A stretch of DNA of 50,477 bases. It comes from Gammaproteobacteria bacterium. Lineage in GTDB: Bacteria > Pseudomonadota > Gammaproteobacteria > Natronospirales > JAJUFS01. A program made the position numbers and the translations under genes. Shown here one piece after another: positions 25,914 through 35,089 of this stretch. The notes under the pieces are model-generated. The model was not told where the DNA came from, did not search any database, and was given only the letters and a program-made list of their open reading frames with translations. The stretch is taken from the NCBI GenBank assembly GCA_033720895.1, contig JAWWBS010000009.1, positions 1 through 50,477 of the forward strand, in the 5' to 3' direction. Every line of letters starts with the position of its first letter. Positions within the stretch are counted from its first letter, which is position 1.

Positions 25914-26648
25914 TCAGTCGTATTCTCCCCACCGAGAAAGCAGTGCAGCGGCGGCCACCACGGCCGCCGTTTCCGTCCTGAGTACTCGACTACCGAGCCG
26001 CAGCGCCTCGAAGCCTGCAGCCAGCAAATGTGCGTTCTCTGTTTCGCTGAATCCGCCTTCCGGACCGATGACAAGGCCGACACCCGTGTCAGGACGAGCC
26101 AGCCTAGCCGGTGTGCCTGTTGCATCCGGATCGAGCATGAAGTGCCGGATGCCGCGCCGCGGTGCAGCCAGGTATTCATCCATCGTGATCACTGGCAGCA
26201 GCTCGGGTACGCGATTGCGGCCCGTTTGCTCGCAGGCGCTGCGCATGATGCCCAGCCAGTGGTCATGCCGTTTTTCCCGCTTTCGCTCATCCAGCTTGAC
26301 CACGCACCGTTCCGTCACAATCGGCTGGATGCAGCTGAAGCCCACTTCCACGGCTTTCTGGATGGTGTAGTCCATGCGTTCGCCGCGCGACAGGCCCTGC
26401 ACCAGGGTCATGTCCACTGATGCTTCACGTTCGACCTCGGCGTGTTCCTCCAGGCTGACTTCAGCCTTGCGCCCTTCGAGCAAGCTGACCTTGCCGTACC
26501 ACTCACCGCCCTGGCCATTGAACAGTGTGACCGGCTGGCCGACCGTGGCACGCAGCACCTTGCCGAGGTGCTGGGCCGCTGACTTCTCCAGAGTCACGCA
26601 TTCGCCGCTTGCCAGCGGGCCATCATGAAACAGCCGAATCTCGCGCAT
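25914..26648 (-). CDS. rsmE: 16S rRNA (uracil-1498-N3)-methyltransferase
   Basis: 244 aa. SPOUT-fold enzyme methylating U1498 of 16S rRNA. An N-terminal PUA-like part (HLGKVLRATVGQPVTLFNG) is followed by the knot domain with GLSRGERMDYTIQKAVEVG, SACEQTGRNRVPEL, VGLVIGPEGGFSETE and LRLGSRVLRTETA. Together with bioA (2 bases upstream) it forms a pair that is conserved in several gammaproteobacteria. Confidence 0.94.
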   Translation of the reverse strand: MREIRLFHDGPLASGECVTLEKSAAQHLGKVLRATVGQPVTLFNGQGGEWYGKVSLLEGRKAEVSLEEHAEVEREASVDMTLVQGLSRGERMDYTIQKAVEVGFSCIQPIVTERCVVKLDERKREKRHDHWLGIMRSACEQTGRNRVPELLPVITMDEYLAAPRRGIRHFMLDPDATGTPARLARPDTGVGLVIGPEGGFSETENAHLLAAGFEALRLGSRVLRTETAAVVAAAALLSRWGEYD

Positions 26649-26650
26649 GG

Positions 26651-28000
26651 TCAGTCCTTGCAGGCGATGTCGATGCCCTCGGTAGCGACGCGCGCGAGGT
26701 GATCGATCTGTTCTTCGGTAATGATGTAGGGCGGCATCATGTAGACGACGTTGCCCAGCGGGCGCAGCAGTGATTCATGCTTGAGCGCGTGCTGGTAGAC
26801 CTTCAAGCCGCGTCTTTCCTGCCAGGGGAAAGGCTCCCGTGTCGCCTTGTCCTTCACCATCTCGATGGCCAGCGTCATGCCATGCTGACGAACCTCGGCA
26901 ACATGGGGATGGTCGGCCAGATGGGCCACCGCCTGTCCCATGTGTGTGGCAAGTTCCCGGTTTCGCGCTACCTGTTGACGCGACTCGAACAGGTCCAGCG
27001 TCGCGTTGGCCGCCGCACAGGCCAGTGGATTGCCGGTATAGCTGTGCGAATGCAGGAACGCTGTCAGGTTCTCGTACTCGTCGTAGAAACCGTCGTACAC
27101 CGTTTCGGTGGTCAGCACGACAGACAGGGGCAGGTAACCGGCCGTGATGCCCTTGGACAGGCACATGAAGTCGGGTGACACGCCTGCCTGCTCGCAAGCA
27201 AACATGCTGCCCGTGCGGCCGAAGCCAACCGCAATTTCGTCGGCGATGAAGTGCACGTCGTACTTGTCGCAGATCTCCCGCACCCGCTTGAGGTAGACGG
27301 GATGGTACATGCGCATGTTGCCGGCACACTGGATCAGCGGTTCCAGGATGATGGCACAGATATCCTCATGGGACTCGGCCACCATTGCTTCGAGCGCATC
27401 GGCTTTTGCCAGCGAGTGCTCTTCCCAGGAAACCCCCTGCTCACGCAGGAAACAGTCCGGCGAGGGGGCGGTAAGTGGCTTCAGCAAAAGTGGCTCGTAG
27501 GTTTCCTTGTAGAGTGCGACATCGCCGACAGCCAGTGCACCCAGCGTTTCGCCATGGTAGGAATTGGAAAGGGTCACAAACCGGGTCTTGCGGCTCCGGC
27601 CGCGGTTGCGCCACCAGTGAAAGCTCATTTTCAGCGCCACTTCAACGGCCGCCGAACCGTTATCCGCGTAGAAGCAGCGTGTCAGGGGCGCCGGTGTCAG
27701 CGCGACCAGGCGCTCCGACAGCCGGACGATCGGCTCGTGGCTGAAGCCCGCAAGTATGACGTGCTCCAGCGAGGCCGCTTGTTCGGCAATGGCCCGGTTT
27801 ATGTCAGGGTTGGCATGCCCGAAGAGATTGACCCACCAGCTCGATACCGCATCGATATAGCGGTTGCCATCGAAGTCCTCGAGCCAGACGCCCTCGCCAC
27901 GCTTGACGGGTACCAGCGGCAGCCATTCGTGGTCTTTCATCTGGGTGCAGGGGTGCCAGAGCACATCGAGATCGCGTTTCTGAAGCGTAGCGTTGTCCAT
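26651..28000 (-). CDS. bioA: Adenosylmethionine-8-amino-7-oxononanoate aminotransferase
   Basis: 449 aa, class III PLP aminotransferase of biotin synthesis, converting KAPA to DAPA with SAM as amino donor. Features: LWHPCTQMKDHE at the N-terminus (a BioA hallmark), GSAAVEVALKMSFHWW, NSYHGETLGALAVGD, FIADEIAVGFGRTG and the PLP lysine in LSKGITAGYLPLS. It is divergent from ampD with a 145-base gap. Other bio genes are not in the window. Confidence 0.95.
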   Translation of the reverse strand: MDNATLQKRDLDVLWHPCTQMKDHEWLPLVPVKRGEGVWLEDFDGNRYIDAVSSWWVNLFGHANPDINRAIAEQAASLEHVILAGFSHEPIVRLSERLVALTPAPLTRCFYADNGSAAVEVALKMSFHWWRNRGRSRKTRFVTLSNSYHGETLGALAVGDVALYKETYEPLLLKPLTAPSPDCFLREQGVSWEEHSLAKADALEAMVAESHEDICAIILEPLIQCAGNMRMYHPVYLKRVREICDKYDVHFIADEIAVGFGRTGSMFACEQAGVSPDFMCLSKGITAGYLPLSVVLTTETVYDGFYDEYENLTAFLHSHSYTGNPLACAAANATLDLFESRQQVARNRELATHMGQAVAHLADHPHVAEVRQHGMTLAIEMVKDKATREPFPWQERRGLKVYQHALKHESLLRPLGNVVYMMPPYIITEEQIDHLARVATEGIDIACKD

Positions 28001-28145
28001 GGGCAGTCAAGATCCGGTTGCTCGAAAAATGGCCTCGCCGTGCGGGCCAGCGTTGCAGCCCAACAGTGTCCGCATATTGGCCCCTGCCCGCAAGCCGGCA
28101 CGCCATGGGCTTGCCAAGGCCGCCGCCACACAGGAAACTGCTGTC

Positions 28146-28724
28146 ATGAATACGGATTTCATCATTGGCCACCGACTGGTCGGCGTGCCACAGCGACAGA
28201 CGCCCCACCAGGATGCAAGGCCGGATCCACGCGACCTCAGCCTGCTGGTCGTGCACGGCATATCCTTGCCGCCAGGCGAGTTTGGCGGACCCTGGATCGA
28301 TGCCTTGTTCCTCGGTTGCCTGCCACAGGACGAGCACGAATACTTCAAGGAAATCAGTGGGTTGAAGGTTTCTGCTCACCTGGTGATCTTTCGTGACGGC
28401 AGCATGAAGCAATTCGCCGCGTTCGATCGCCGCGCCTGGCATGCCGGGCAGTCGGAATACGAAGGACGTTCCTGCTGCAATGATTTTGCCATCGGTATCG
28501 AGCTGGAGGGAACGGATGACCAGCCCTACACGGATGCGCAATACCGGCAACTGGTCACGGTCAGCGGGGCGCTGATGGCCAGCTACCCCGGGCTCACGCC
28601 GGACCGTATCGTTGGACACTGCGATATCGCTCCGGGACGCAAGACCGATCCCGGCCCTGCCTTTGACTGGCCACGATTCCGGCGCGAGCTGGAAGCCGCC
28701 GGCACGGGTTTTGTCGCTGACTGA
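28146..28724 (+). CDS. ampD: 1,6-anhydro-N-acetylmuramyl-L-alanine amidase AmpD
   Basis: 192 aa, cytoplasmic zinc amidase in murein recycling that cleaves anhydro-muropeptides and thus lowers AmpR inducers. Expected zinc ligands are His37 (LLVVHGISLP) and the His and Asp of GHCDIAPGRKTDPG, spaced by 10 residues as in E. coli AmpD. The start ATG 28146 is preceded by AGGAA and begins the conserved domain; the open frame upstream has no similarity. ampE follows after 38 bases. No ampC or ampR is in the window. Confidence 0.94.
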   Translation: MNTDFIIGHRLVGVPQRQTPHQDARPDPRDLSLLVVHGISLPPGEFGGPWIDALFLGCLPQDEHEYFKEISGLKVSAHLVIFRDGSMKQFAAFDRRAWHAGQSEYEGRSCCNDFAIGIELEGTDDQPYTDAQYRQLVTVSGALMASYPGLTPDRIVGHCDIAPGRKTDPGPAFDWPRFRRELEAAGTGFVAD

Positions 28725-28762
28725 TATAATCCAGCCGGACACACCCTCCAAGGAGCAATTGC

Positions 28763-29629
28763 ATGGCTTTCCTGTCCGTCATCCTGGCACTGGTCGTCGA
28801 CCGATTCGTCCCGGAACTGGCTGCGCGCCGCAACGAGAACTGGTATCGCCGGGGATTTGCCATCCTGGCCAGGCACGTGCCGCTCGGAGCCGACCTGAAG
28901 GGCTTGCTGCTGGCCGTGCTGGCCATTGCCGTTCCAGCGGTGCTGGCCGCCCTCTTGATGGGCTTGATGAGCGGCATGTCCTGGGTGCTTGGATTCGCCT
29001 TCGGTACCCTGGTACTGATGTTCATGCTCGGGCCGAAGAGCCCGCTCGCGGAGGCGGCACGCTACGACGCGGCGCTCGCGGCAGAAGACGAGGAGGCCGC
29101 CGAGGCGGTTGCCGAGCGGCTGCTCGAGGCTGCGGTTCCCTCCGATCCGCTGGAGCGAACCCGCGCGGTGGTCACGCGTCTGCTGGTGCTTTCCAGCCGC
29201 AACCTGTTTGCCGTGATTTTCTGGTTCGTCTTACTCGGGCCTGCGGGTGCGGTGGCTTTTCGCGTCGCCGACATCCTGCGCCACCAGGCAGAGGAGATCA
29301 CCGGTTGCGACGAGGCGCAGGGGGCTGCCCAGAAAATCTTCGGCCTGCTTGAATGGGCGCCGTCACGGCTGCTGTCAGGTTGCTATGCACTGGCCGGGAG
29401 CTTTGACGATGCGATTGCCGAGCGCCGCGCCTACTTTGCCGATTGCTCCGGACGCTTCTTCGAGATCAACGACGATATCCTCGCTTGTACCGGTCGCGGC
29501 GCCCTGAATTTCCCGGCCGAGGAGGCATCCGCCCGGTCGGAGTTCACGGCAGTCATGAACCTGCTGAACCGCAGCCTGGTGATCTGGCTGGCGTCGCTGG
29601 CCCTGCTGACCATATTTGGCTGGTTGTAA
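28763..29629 (+). CDS. ampE: AmpE-like inner-membrane protein
   Basis: 288 aa with about four transmembrane helices (residues ~48-68, 72-90, ~148-170 and 268-287) and a cytoplasmic loop. It starts MAFLSVILALVVDRF and contains SRLLSGCYALAGSFDDAI, both seen in AmpE proteins. AmpE belongs to the CobD/CbiB-related superfamily; its adjacency to ampD favours AmpE, though it also overlaps btuF by one base. It is thought to be a membrane sensor-like partner of AmpD, without a proven activity. Confidence 0.85.
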   Translation: MAFLSVILALVVDRFVPELAARRNENWYRRGFAILARHVPLGADLKGLLLAVLAIAVPAVLAALLMGLMSGMSWVLGFAFGTLVLMFMLGPKSPLAEAARYDAALAAEDEEAAEAVAERLLEAAVPSDPLERTRAVVTRLLVLSSRNLFAVIFWFVLLGPAGAVAFRVADILRHQAEEITGCDEAQGAAQKIFGLLEWAPSRLLSGCYALAGSFDDAIAERRAYFADCSGRFFEINDDILACTGRGALNFPAEEASARSEFTAVMNLLNRSLVIWLASLALLTIFGWL

Positions 29630-30498
29630 TGCGTCGGCTGTCGGTATTGCTCCTCCTGTTGGCGATAGGTGGCACTGCCAGTGCTGCCGAGGTTCGCGAT
29701 GACCGTGGCAAGATGCTGGAACTTGAGCTGCCGGTGCAGCGGGTGGTGACGCTGGCACCTCACCTGGTCGAGCAAATGTTCGCGATTGGTGCCGGCAACG
29801 TGGTCGTTGGTACCAGCGAGTACAGTGATTATCCCGAGGCGGCACTCGAAATACCCCGCGTGGGCGATGCCTATCGTTTCGATGCCGAGCGCATCATTGC
29901 TCTCGAACCCGACGTCATCATCGCCTGGCAGAGCGGCACCCCGCAGGGCGTCATCGAAAAACTGGAGTCGCTCGGTTTGCCAGTGCTGGTGATGGGTTCG
30001 CCGAGCATCGAGGCCGTTGGCGAGAACCTTCGTTTGCTGGGCCGCCTGACCGGTAACGAGACCGAGGCAGAGGCCGTGGCTACCGACCTGGTCGCTGGTT
30101 TCGACAGCCTGGCCGAGCAGTACCTGGATGCCAGTCGGATTCGCGTCTTCTACCAGATATCGGCGCAGCCGCTGTTCACCATCAATGCCAGGCACACCAT
30201 CAGCGACATCATCCGGATCTGCGGCGGCAAGAACATCTTTGCCGATCTCGAAACAACCGCTGCGGCCGTGAGCCGCGAAGCGGTGATAGCCCGTGATCCG
30301 GACCTGATCGTGGGTGGTGCCTCGGCGGTGCTGGACGAGGGTGCGGGCGACTGGTCGAAGTGGTCCGGCTTGCGTGCGGTCAGTCGAGGCAATGTTCGCG
30401 CCATCGATGCGATCTTGCTGGCCAGGCCCACTCCGCGGTTGCTGGCTGGTGCCCGACAGCTTTGCAATGCCATAGAGGCAACTCGCAACAGCCTTTGA
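29629..30498 (+). CDS. btuF: Periplasmic cobalamin-binding protein BtuF
   Basis: 289 aa. The signal peptide covers residues 1-~19 (ending GGTASAAE). The substrate-binding protein of the cobalamin/ferric siderophore class has the two lobes joined by a long helix; RVVTLAPHLVEQMFAIGAG and ALEPDVIIAWQSGTPQGVIEKL are typical. The ATG overlaps the TAA of ampE (TAATG), which sets the start. Its transporter partners are the btuDC genes at 35-36.8 kb. The ligand is assigned as B12 from context and similarity to BtuF. Confidence 0.87.
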   Translation: MRRLSVLLLLLAIGGTASAAEVRDDRGKMLELELPVQRVVTLAPHLVEQMFAIGAGNVVVGTSEYSDYPEAALEIPRVGDAYRFDAERIIALEPDVIIAWQSGTPQGVIEKLESLGLPVLVMGSPSIEAVGENLRLLGRLTGNETEAEAVATDLVAGFDSLAEQYLDASRIRVFYQISAQPLFTINARHTISDIIRICGGKNIFADLETTAAAVSREAVIARDPDLIVGGASAVLDEGAGDWSKWSGLRAVSRGNVRAIDAILLARPTPRLLAGARQLCNAIEATRNSL

Positions 30499-30513
30499 AA
30501 AGCCGCGTGGCTG

Positions 30514-31077
30514 TCAGTCCTGCGCCTTCCTCAGGCGTGGCGAGCGCCACATGACTTCACTGCCGTTCTCGTGCCGGGCAAGCACCCGGGCAATGACGAA
30601 CAGCAGGTCGGAGAAGCGGTTCAGGTAGCGCCCCGACGTGGCGGAAATGTCTTCCTCGCGGCCGAGGGTGCAGACGCGCCGTTCAGCGCGACGGCAGATG
30701 GTACGCGCCAGGTGGCAGGCTGCGGTGGCGCGTCCCCCGCCGGGGAGGATGAATTCCTTCAGCGCCGGCAGGCTCTCGTTCAACCTGTCCAGTTCGACCT
30801 CCAGCCTTTCCACCTGCTCGTCCTGCAAGGCGCTGTAGCCCGGGACACTGAGTTCGCTGCCGAGATCGAACAGCTCGTGCTGGATGTCGGCAAGCAGTTC
30901 ACCGATGTCTGCGGGAAGGTCCTCGGCGAGAATGATTCCGACTGCACTGTTCAGTTCGTCGACCGTCCCGTAGGCCTCGACCCGGGTGGAATCCTTGGCC
31001 ACGCGCGAGCCGTCACCGAGGCCGGTGCTGCCGTCATCGCCCGTGCGCGTATAGATCTTGCTGAGTCGGTTTCCCAT
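30514..31077 (-). CDS. PduO-type cob(I)alamin adenosyltransferase
   Basis: 187 aa. It transfers the 5'-deoxyadenosyl group of ATP to cob(I)alamin. The ATP-binding N-terminus SKIYTRTGDDGSTGLGDG, the EAYGTVDELNSAVG segment, the FILPGGGRATAACHLARTICRRAER helix and the YLNRFSDLLFVIAR end are typical of PduO/EutT-unrelated type. The ATG at 31077 is used because AGGA lies upstream and the conserved domain begins there. It converges with btuF and follows btuB on the minus strand (82-base gap), so it may be read through from the riboswitch-controlled transcript. Confidence 0.93.
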   Translation of the reverse strand: MGNRLSKIYTRTGDDGSTGLGDGSRVAKDSTRVEAYGTVDELNSAVGIILAEDLPADIGELLADIQHELFDLGSELSVPGYSALQDEQVERLEVELDRLNESLPALKEFILPGGGRATAACHLARTICRRAERRVCTLGREEDISATSGRYLNRFSDLLFVIARVLARHENGSEVMWRSPRLRKAQD

Positions 31078-31159
31078 GTGTCGTCCTGTGCGTTTTCTGC
31101 AGTGTAGCGCCACGGACAGGGTGCTGCAGGCTGGTCACCGCCTGCAGCACCCGCCGTCA

Positions 31160-32998
31160 TCATTGCTGGAAGCGCAGCGTCAGGTAGAAGCTCTGCTCCT
31201 CGCTGTTGTAGCCCTCAGCCGTCTGGTAGTCGCGATCGCCGACGTTCTGGACACGCAGGCCCAGTGACCAGTTCGGGTCGATGTCCCAGCCAGCGGTGAG
31301 ATCCACGACGCCGTAGCCCGGCAGCATGGCCGTCGAGAACGGCGAGTCCGGCCGCTCGCTGCTGGCGACGCCCGCCAGGCCGAGGCTGAATGCGCCGAAC
31401 TCGCGCACCAGGCTGGCGCTGATGCTGCGCCGTGCCCGGCGAGCCAGCTGGCTCTCGGTGGTCAGGTCTTCCGGGTCCTGGATGATGATCTCGGTGTCGA
31501 AACGCCAGGCCAGGTTGTGCCAGCGGTAGGCCAGTTCGATACCTTCGATGCGTGCACGGTCGATGTTGACGTTGCTGCCCGTCGCGGGGCCCGCGAAACC
31601 ATCCGGATCGACATAGGCAATCAACTCGTCGATGTCGTTGCGGAACACGGTCGCTTCGAAGCGATGCGCCGCCATGTCGGCCGAGTAGCCGATCTCGATG
31701 TTCTCCGACGACTCCGGCTCGAGGTCCGGGTTGCCGCCGAAGCCGAAGCGATCAGTGGCGTCGGCCAGGCGGAAACCGGTGCCGGCGGCAATGAACAGCC
31801 GTTGCGCCTCGCTGAAGCGGTGGTTCCAGCCGATGTTCCAGGTCGTTTCGCTGCCGATGGCGTCGAAATCACTGTAGCGGACCGAGCTGATCATGCTGTT
31901 GTCGCCGAAACCGACGGCATCCTGCAGGTAGTACGCTGTTACGTCGGTGCTTTCCGAATAGCCTTCGCCGAACGACAGCGAATCCACTTCGCTGCCTTCC
32001 AGGTATACGCCGGCTGTGAGTCGGTGGTCGTCGGACAGGAAGAAATCGTGCTGCCAGTCGATGGTGTCGCGTACCGTGCGCACGAAATCGAACTCGCCGA
32101 GGAAGTTGGGATCACGCTGGCGAATTTCATCCACGCCCCGGCCAAGGAGCAGTCGTGCCGACCAGCTGTCGTCGCCGGCAAGGCGGGCCTCGATGCTGCT
32201 CATCTCGTTGCGGTACTCCTGCGACAGGGGCTCCAGGAAAAAGCCCAGGTACTCGCTGATACCCTCGGCTTCCCAATGGCGCAATTCGAGCATTGCCCGC
32301 TCATTCTGCCAGCGGACATAGCCATTGCCATGGTCACGCTCGTAACCTCGTTCCTCTGCACTGTCTGCGCGCGGGGCGAAGCCATCGCTGCGTTCCGAGC
32401 CAAGGTCGAGACCGTATTGCCAGTTACCCTGGCTGCCGTGGTAGCTGCCATCCAGTTGTTCGGTGTCGAAGCTGCCCAGCGTGGCGCTGGCGGCCAGGCG
32501 ATCACCTCGGCGTGTGACGATATTGATCACGCCGCCAATGGCCTCGGAACCGTACAGCGAAGAGCGCGGCCCCTTGATGATTTCGATACGTTCGATGGAG
32601 TCCAGCGGAATGTTCTGCAGTGCCGGGCCACCGATGCTGCCGGGGTTCATTTCGATGCCGTCGACCAGCAGCAGCACGTGGTTGGACTCGGTGCCACGAA
32701 TGAACAGCGACGTCGCGGCGCCCGGTCCACCGTTGCGCGCCACGTCCAGGCCCGCATGCTGCCTGAGAATGTCAGCCAGGTCGGCACCGACATTGCGCTC
32801 GATGGTTGCGCGATCGATAACAATTGCATTGGCCGGCAGCCGGTCCTGCGTGATGGCATGGCGGGTCGCCGTTACGACGACATCGTCGAGTTCCGTGCGA
32901 TCTGCGTTGACATCGCCCTCGGCCGCGTTGACCGGAAGGCATGGCAACAGGCCAGTCGCCAGGATGGTGATCAGGATTGCCCCAGTGGTGTTTCTCAT
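31160..32998 (-). CDS. btuB: TonB-dependent vitamin B12 receptor BtuB
   Basis: 612 aa. Signal peptide residues 1-~25, TonB box-like ELDDVVVTATR, plug domain (ADILRQHAGLDVARNGGPG, TSLFIRGTESNHVLLLVDG, IEIIKGPRSSLYGSEAIGG) and a 22-stranded barrel ending in Phe-Gln-Gln. The plug motif RGTESNHVLLLVDG is typical of BtuB. The start is set by GGGAGA upstream of ATG 32998. A cobalamin riboswitch lies in its 5' leader, which supports B12 as substrate. It depends on TonB. Confidence 0.93.
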   Translation of the reverse strand: MRNTTGAILITILATGLLPCLPVNAAEGDVNADRTELDDVVVTATRHAITQDRLPANAIVIDRATIERNVGADLADILRQHAGLDVARNGGPGAATSLFIRGTESNHVLLLVDGIEMNPGSIGGPALQNIPLDSIERIEIIKGPRSSLYGSEAIGGVINIVTRRGDRLAASATLGSFDTEQLDGSYHGSQGNWQYGLDLGSERSDGFAPRADSAEERGYERDHGNGYVRWQNERAMLELRHWEAEGISEYLGFFLEPLSQEYRNEMSSIEARLAGDDSWSARLLLGRGVDEIRQRDPNFLGEFDFVRTVRDTIDWQHDFFLSDDHRLTAGVYLEGSEVDSLSFGEGYSESTDVTAYYLQDAVGFGDNSMISSVRYSDFDAIGSETTWNIGWNHRFSEAQRLFIAAGTGFRLADATDRFGFGGNPDLEPESSENIEIGYSADMAAHRFEATVFRNDIDELIAYVDPDGFAGPATGSNVNIDRARIEGIELAYRWHNLAWRFDTEIIIQDPEDLTTESQLARRARRSISASLVREFGAFSLGLAGVASSERPDSPFSTAMLPGYGVVDLTAGWDIDPNWSLGLRVQNVGDRDYQTAEGYNSEEQSFYLTLRFQQ

Positions 32999-33141
32999 TG
33001 TCTGTCTCCCTCTGCGCACGCTCGCCCGCGACGCATGTTGGCTGAAGACCGACATGAAGTGGGTGCGGAGGGTAACAAGACCGAATGCCATCGGGATTGC
33101 GACCCGCCCATTGCCCACCGCAATGTCGGTACGTGTCGCTC

Positions 33142-33326
33142 GAGGCCGGTCTCCGGACTGACGGGTGGCTTGCGCCGGTCTCGCCACCTTCCCGGACAGG
33201 CTCTGTCCAGTGGTACGCAGGCGAGACGCTTCCCGATCACCGTTGCGGGGGCAGTGCCGGACTTGCACCTGGGTGCGCACCGGCTTCCCGATTGACCTTC
33301 CCGTTGGGGAAGGGCACCTGAAGCGT
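33142..33326 (-). ncRNA. Cobalamin riboswitch (B12 element) upstream of btuB
   Basis: Read on the minus strand, the leader carries the hallmarks of the cobalamin aptamer: an AGGTGCC start near 33320, a GTGCAAGTCCGGCACTG core, CCCCGCAACGG, and the B12 box AGTCCGGAGACCGGCC near 33143-33160. It should lower btuB expression when adenosyl- or methylcobalamin is plentiful. The 144-base stretch between the aptamer and the btuB ATG has no T-run after a hairpin, so control of translation is more likely than termination. The 457-base btuB-hisN gap is explained mostly by this RNA. Confidence 0.9.
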
Positions 33327-33332
33327 GGGCGC

Positions 33333-33361
33333 ATTCTGGGCCTGGACCGGCAGCCAGTCAA
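33333..33361 (-). promoter_or_regulatory. Predicted sigma-70 promoter of the btuB leader
   Basis: On the minus strand TTGACT (33361-33356) and CAGAAT (33338-33333) are 17 bases apart. The implied start near 33326 falls just before the first paired region of the cobalamin riboswitch, which fits well. Confidence 0.6.
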
Positions 33362-33455
33362 GAATTGGTCGGATTCGTACGAGTTTTTCGGTGTTTCTCG
33401 TGCCAGCACGGCGGTAGACTGGTTCTCAACATGCAGCTACCACAGGGAACCGAGG

Positions 33456-34256
33456 GTGAGTGGTCCAACGAAACAAGAGCTGGAACGCTGGCTGCAGGTG
33501 GCGCGAGATGCTGCCGCTGCTGCCGGCGGCATCATTGCCCGCCATGCGGCCGAGGGTGTTGCCGAGGAGCGCAAGGCCGATGACTCGCCAGTCACGATCG
33601 CCGACCGCGAGGCAGAGCAGGCCATCAAGGAAATCATTTCGGCTGCGTGTCCCGGGCATGGGTTCCTGGGCGAGGAATTCGGTGCCCAGCAGGCAGACGC
33701 CGATTTCGTCTGGTTGATCGATCCGCTGGACGGCACGAAATCCTTCGTGCGTGGCTATCCTTTCTATTCCACCCAGATTGCCCTGCGCCATGGCGAGAAC
33801 ATCGTTCTCGGGGTATCGGCTGCGCCGCAGGTCGGTGAGACCGCCTGGGCCACCCGGGGCGGCGGCGCCTTCCTGAATGGTCGGCAGATCCAGGTCAGCG
33901 AGACGACCGAGGTTTCGCAGGCCACCCTGTCCGGTGGCAACCTGGCCACGTTGGCGGCGAGTCCCGCCTCCTGGTCAGCCTATGGCGAGCTGGTGCAGCA
34001 GGTACATCGCGGCCGGGGTTACGGTGATTTCTACCATTACCATTTGCTGGCCAGCGGGCGAATCGATGCCGTTGTCGAATCGGACCTGAACATACTGGAC
34101 ATTGCGGCACTGAGCCTGATCGTCGAAGAAGCGGGAGGCCGCTTCACGACCCTTGCCGGGCACAGGCCGGGCCTGGATGTCAGCACCGCGCTGGCGAGCA
34201 ATGGCCGGCTGCATGACGAGCTGCTTGCCAGGTTGGGCTGGACGGGCAGGCACTGA
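33456..34256 (+). CDS. Inositol monophosphatase family phosphatase (HisN-like)
   Basis: 266 aa from a GTG start; AGGGA lies 7 bases upstream, and no in-frame ATG fits. The metal-dependent phosphatase motifs are GFLGEEFG, WLIDPLDGTKSFVRGYP and LNILDIAALSLIVEEAGG. The GTKSFVRGYP version and the overall form resemble HisN-type histidinol-phosphatases as well as IMPases, so the substrate remains open. It is followed by phzF after 17 bases and probably shares its transcript. Both genes lie between cobalamin-uptake loci without an obvious link. Confidence 0.85.
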   Translation: MSGPTKQELERWLQVARDAAAAAGGIIARHAAEGVAEERKADDSPVTIADREAEQAIKEIISAACPGHGFLGEEFGAQQADADFVWLIDPLDGTKSFVRGYPFYSTQIALRHGENIVLGVSAAPQVGETAWATRGGGAFLNGRQIQVSETTEVSQATLSGGNLATLAASPASWSAYGELVQQVHRGRGYGDFYHYHLLASGRIDAVVESDLNILDIAALSLIVEEAGGRFTTLAGHRPGLDVSTALASNGRLHDELLARLGWTGRH

Positions 34257-34273
34257 ACCTTGCGAGGTATGGC

Positions 34274-35077
34274 ATGAAACTCGAATTTTTCCAGGTAGAC
34301 GCATTCACGTCGGAACCGCTGCGGGGCAATCCCGCTGCCGTGGTGCCACTGGAGAGCTGGCTGTCCGACGACAGGATGCTGGCCATAGCCGCTGAAAACA
34401 ACCTGTCCGAGACGGCATTTTTCGTGCCGCATGACAGCGGTGGTTATCACCTGCGCTGGTTTACCCCGACCCGCGAGGTCGACCTGTGTGGTCACGCGAC
34501 CCTTGCTACGGCACATGTGCTTTTTCAGGAACTCGGGCGTGCATTGACCGAAGTGCATTTCGCCACCGCCAGCGGCAACCTGACCGTGCGTCTGAAGGAT
34601 GGTGTCCTGGCCATGGAATTTCCGTCACGCCCGGCGAAGGAATGGGATGACGGCGGCAAGGTGGCAGCGGCCCTGCACGCCAGGCCTCTGCGCGTGATGA
34701 AAACCGAATTGAATGATCCGGACAGCGACAAGGTTGTGGCGGTGTTCGAGAGCGAGAGCGATGTCGCCGACCTGATGCCCAGCATGTCTGCCTTGCAGGA
34801 GGTGCCCGGGCAGGGCGTGGTGGCGACAGCACCTGGTGACAAGGTGGATTTCGTGTCACGCTATTTCGCGCCCTCCGCTGGTGTGCCGGAAGACCCGGTC
34901 ACCGGCTCGTCGCATTCCACGCTGACGCCGTACTGGTTCGAGGTGCTGGGACGCAGCAGCATGACAGCCCGCCAGATATCGGCCCGCGGTGGAGACCTGT
35001 ACGTCGAGCAGCAGGACAATCGCGTGCTCATTGCCGGCTCGGCGGTCCTGTACCTCAAGGGGCACATCTTCATCTGA
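34274..35077 (+). CDS. PhzF family isomerase/epimerase-like protein
   Basis: 267 aa. The diaminopimelate-epimerase-like fold is shown by FFQVDAFTSEPLRGNPAAVV, NNLSETAFFV (with the conserved catalytic Glu), VDLCGHATLATAHVLF and EDPVTGSSHSTLTPYW. Family members include phenazine-forming PhzF, but most stand-alone homologues, such as this one without phz genes nearby, have unknown substrates. It is downstream of the IMPase-family gene and converges on btuD with a 12-base gap. Confidence 0.9.
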   Translation: MKLEFFQVDAFTSEPLRGNPAAVVPLESWLSDDRMLAIAAENNLSETAFFVPHDSGGYHLRWFTPTREVDLCGHATLATAHVLFQELGRALTEVHFATASGNLTVRLKDGVLAMEFPSRPAKEWDDGGKVAAALHARPLRVMKTELNDPDSDKVVAVFESESDVADLMPSMSALQEVPGQGVVATAPGDKVDFVSRYFAPSAGVPEDPVTGSSHSTLTPYWFEVLGRSSMTARQISARGGDLYVEQQDNRVLIAGSAVLYLKGHIFI

Positions 35078-35089
35078 ACAGCCTGGACC

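Noticed and set aside
28763-29629. Possible CobD/CbiB cobalamin biosynthesis protein because btuF follows
   Set aside because: The gene is directly behind ampD and has the AmpE-type N-terminus and C-terminus; no other cobalamin biosynthesis gene is present.
31517-33295. A 592-codon plus-strand open frame across btuB
   Set aside because: The minus strand carries a full TonB-dependent receptor with signal peptide and riboswitch. The plus frame has no family features and runs through the riboswitch.
34274-35077. phzF as evidence for phenazine synthesis
   Set aside because: No other phz genes are present; stand-alone PhzF-family proteins are common and of unknown function.
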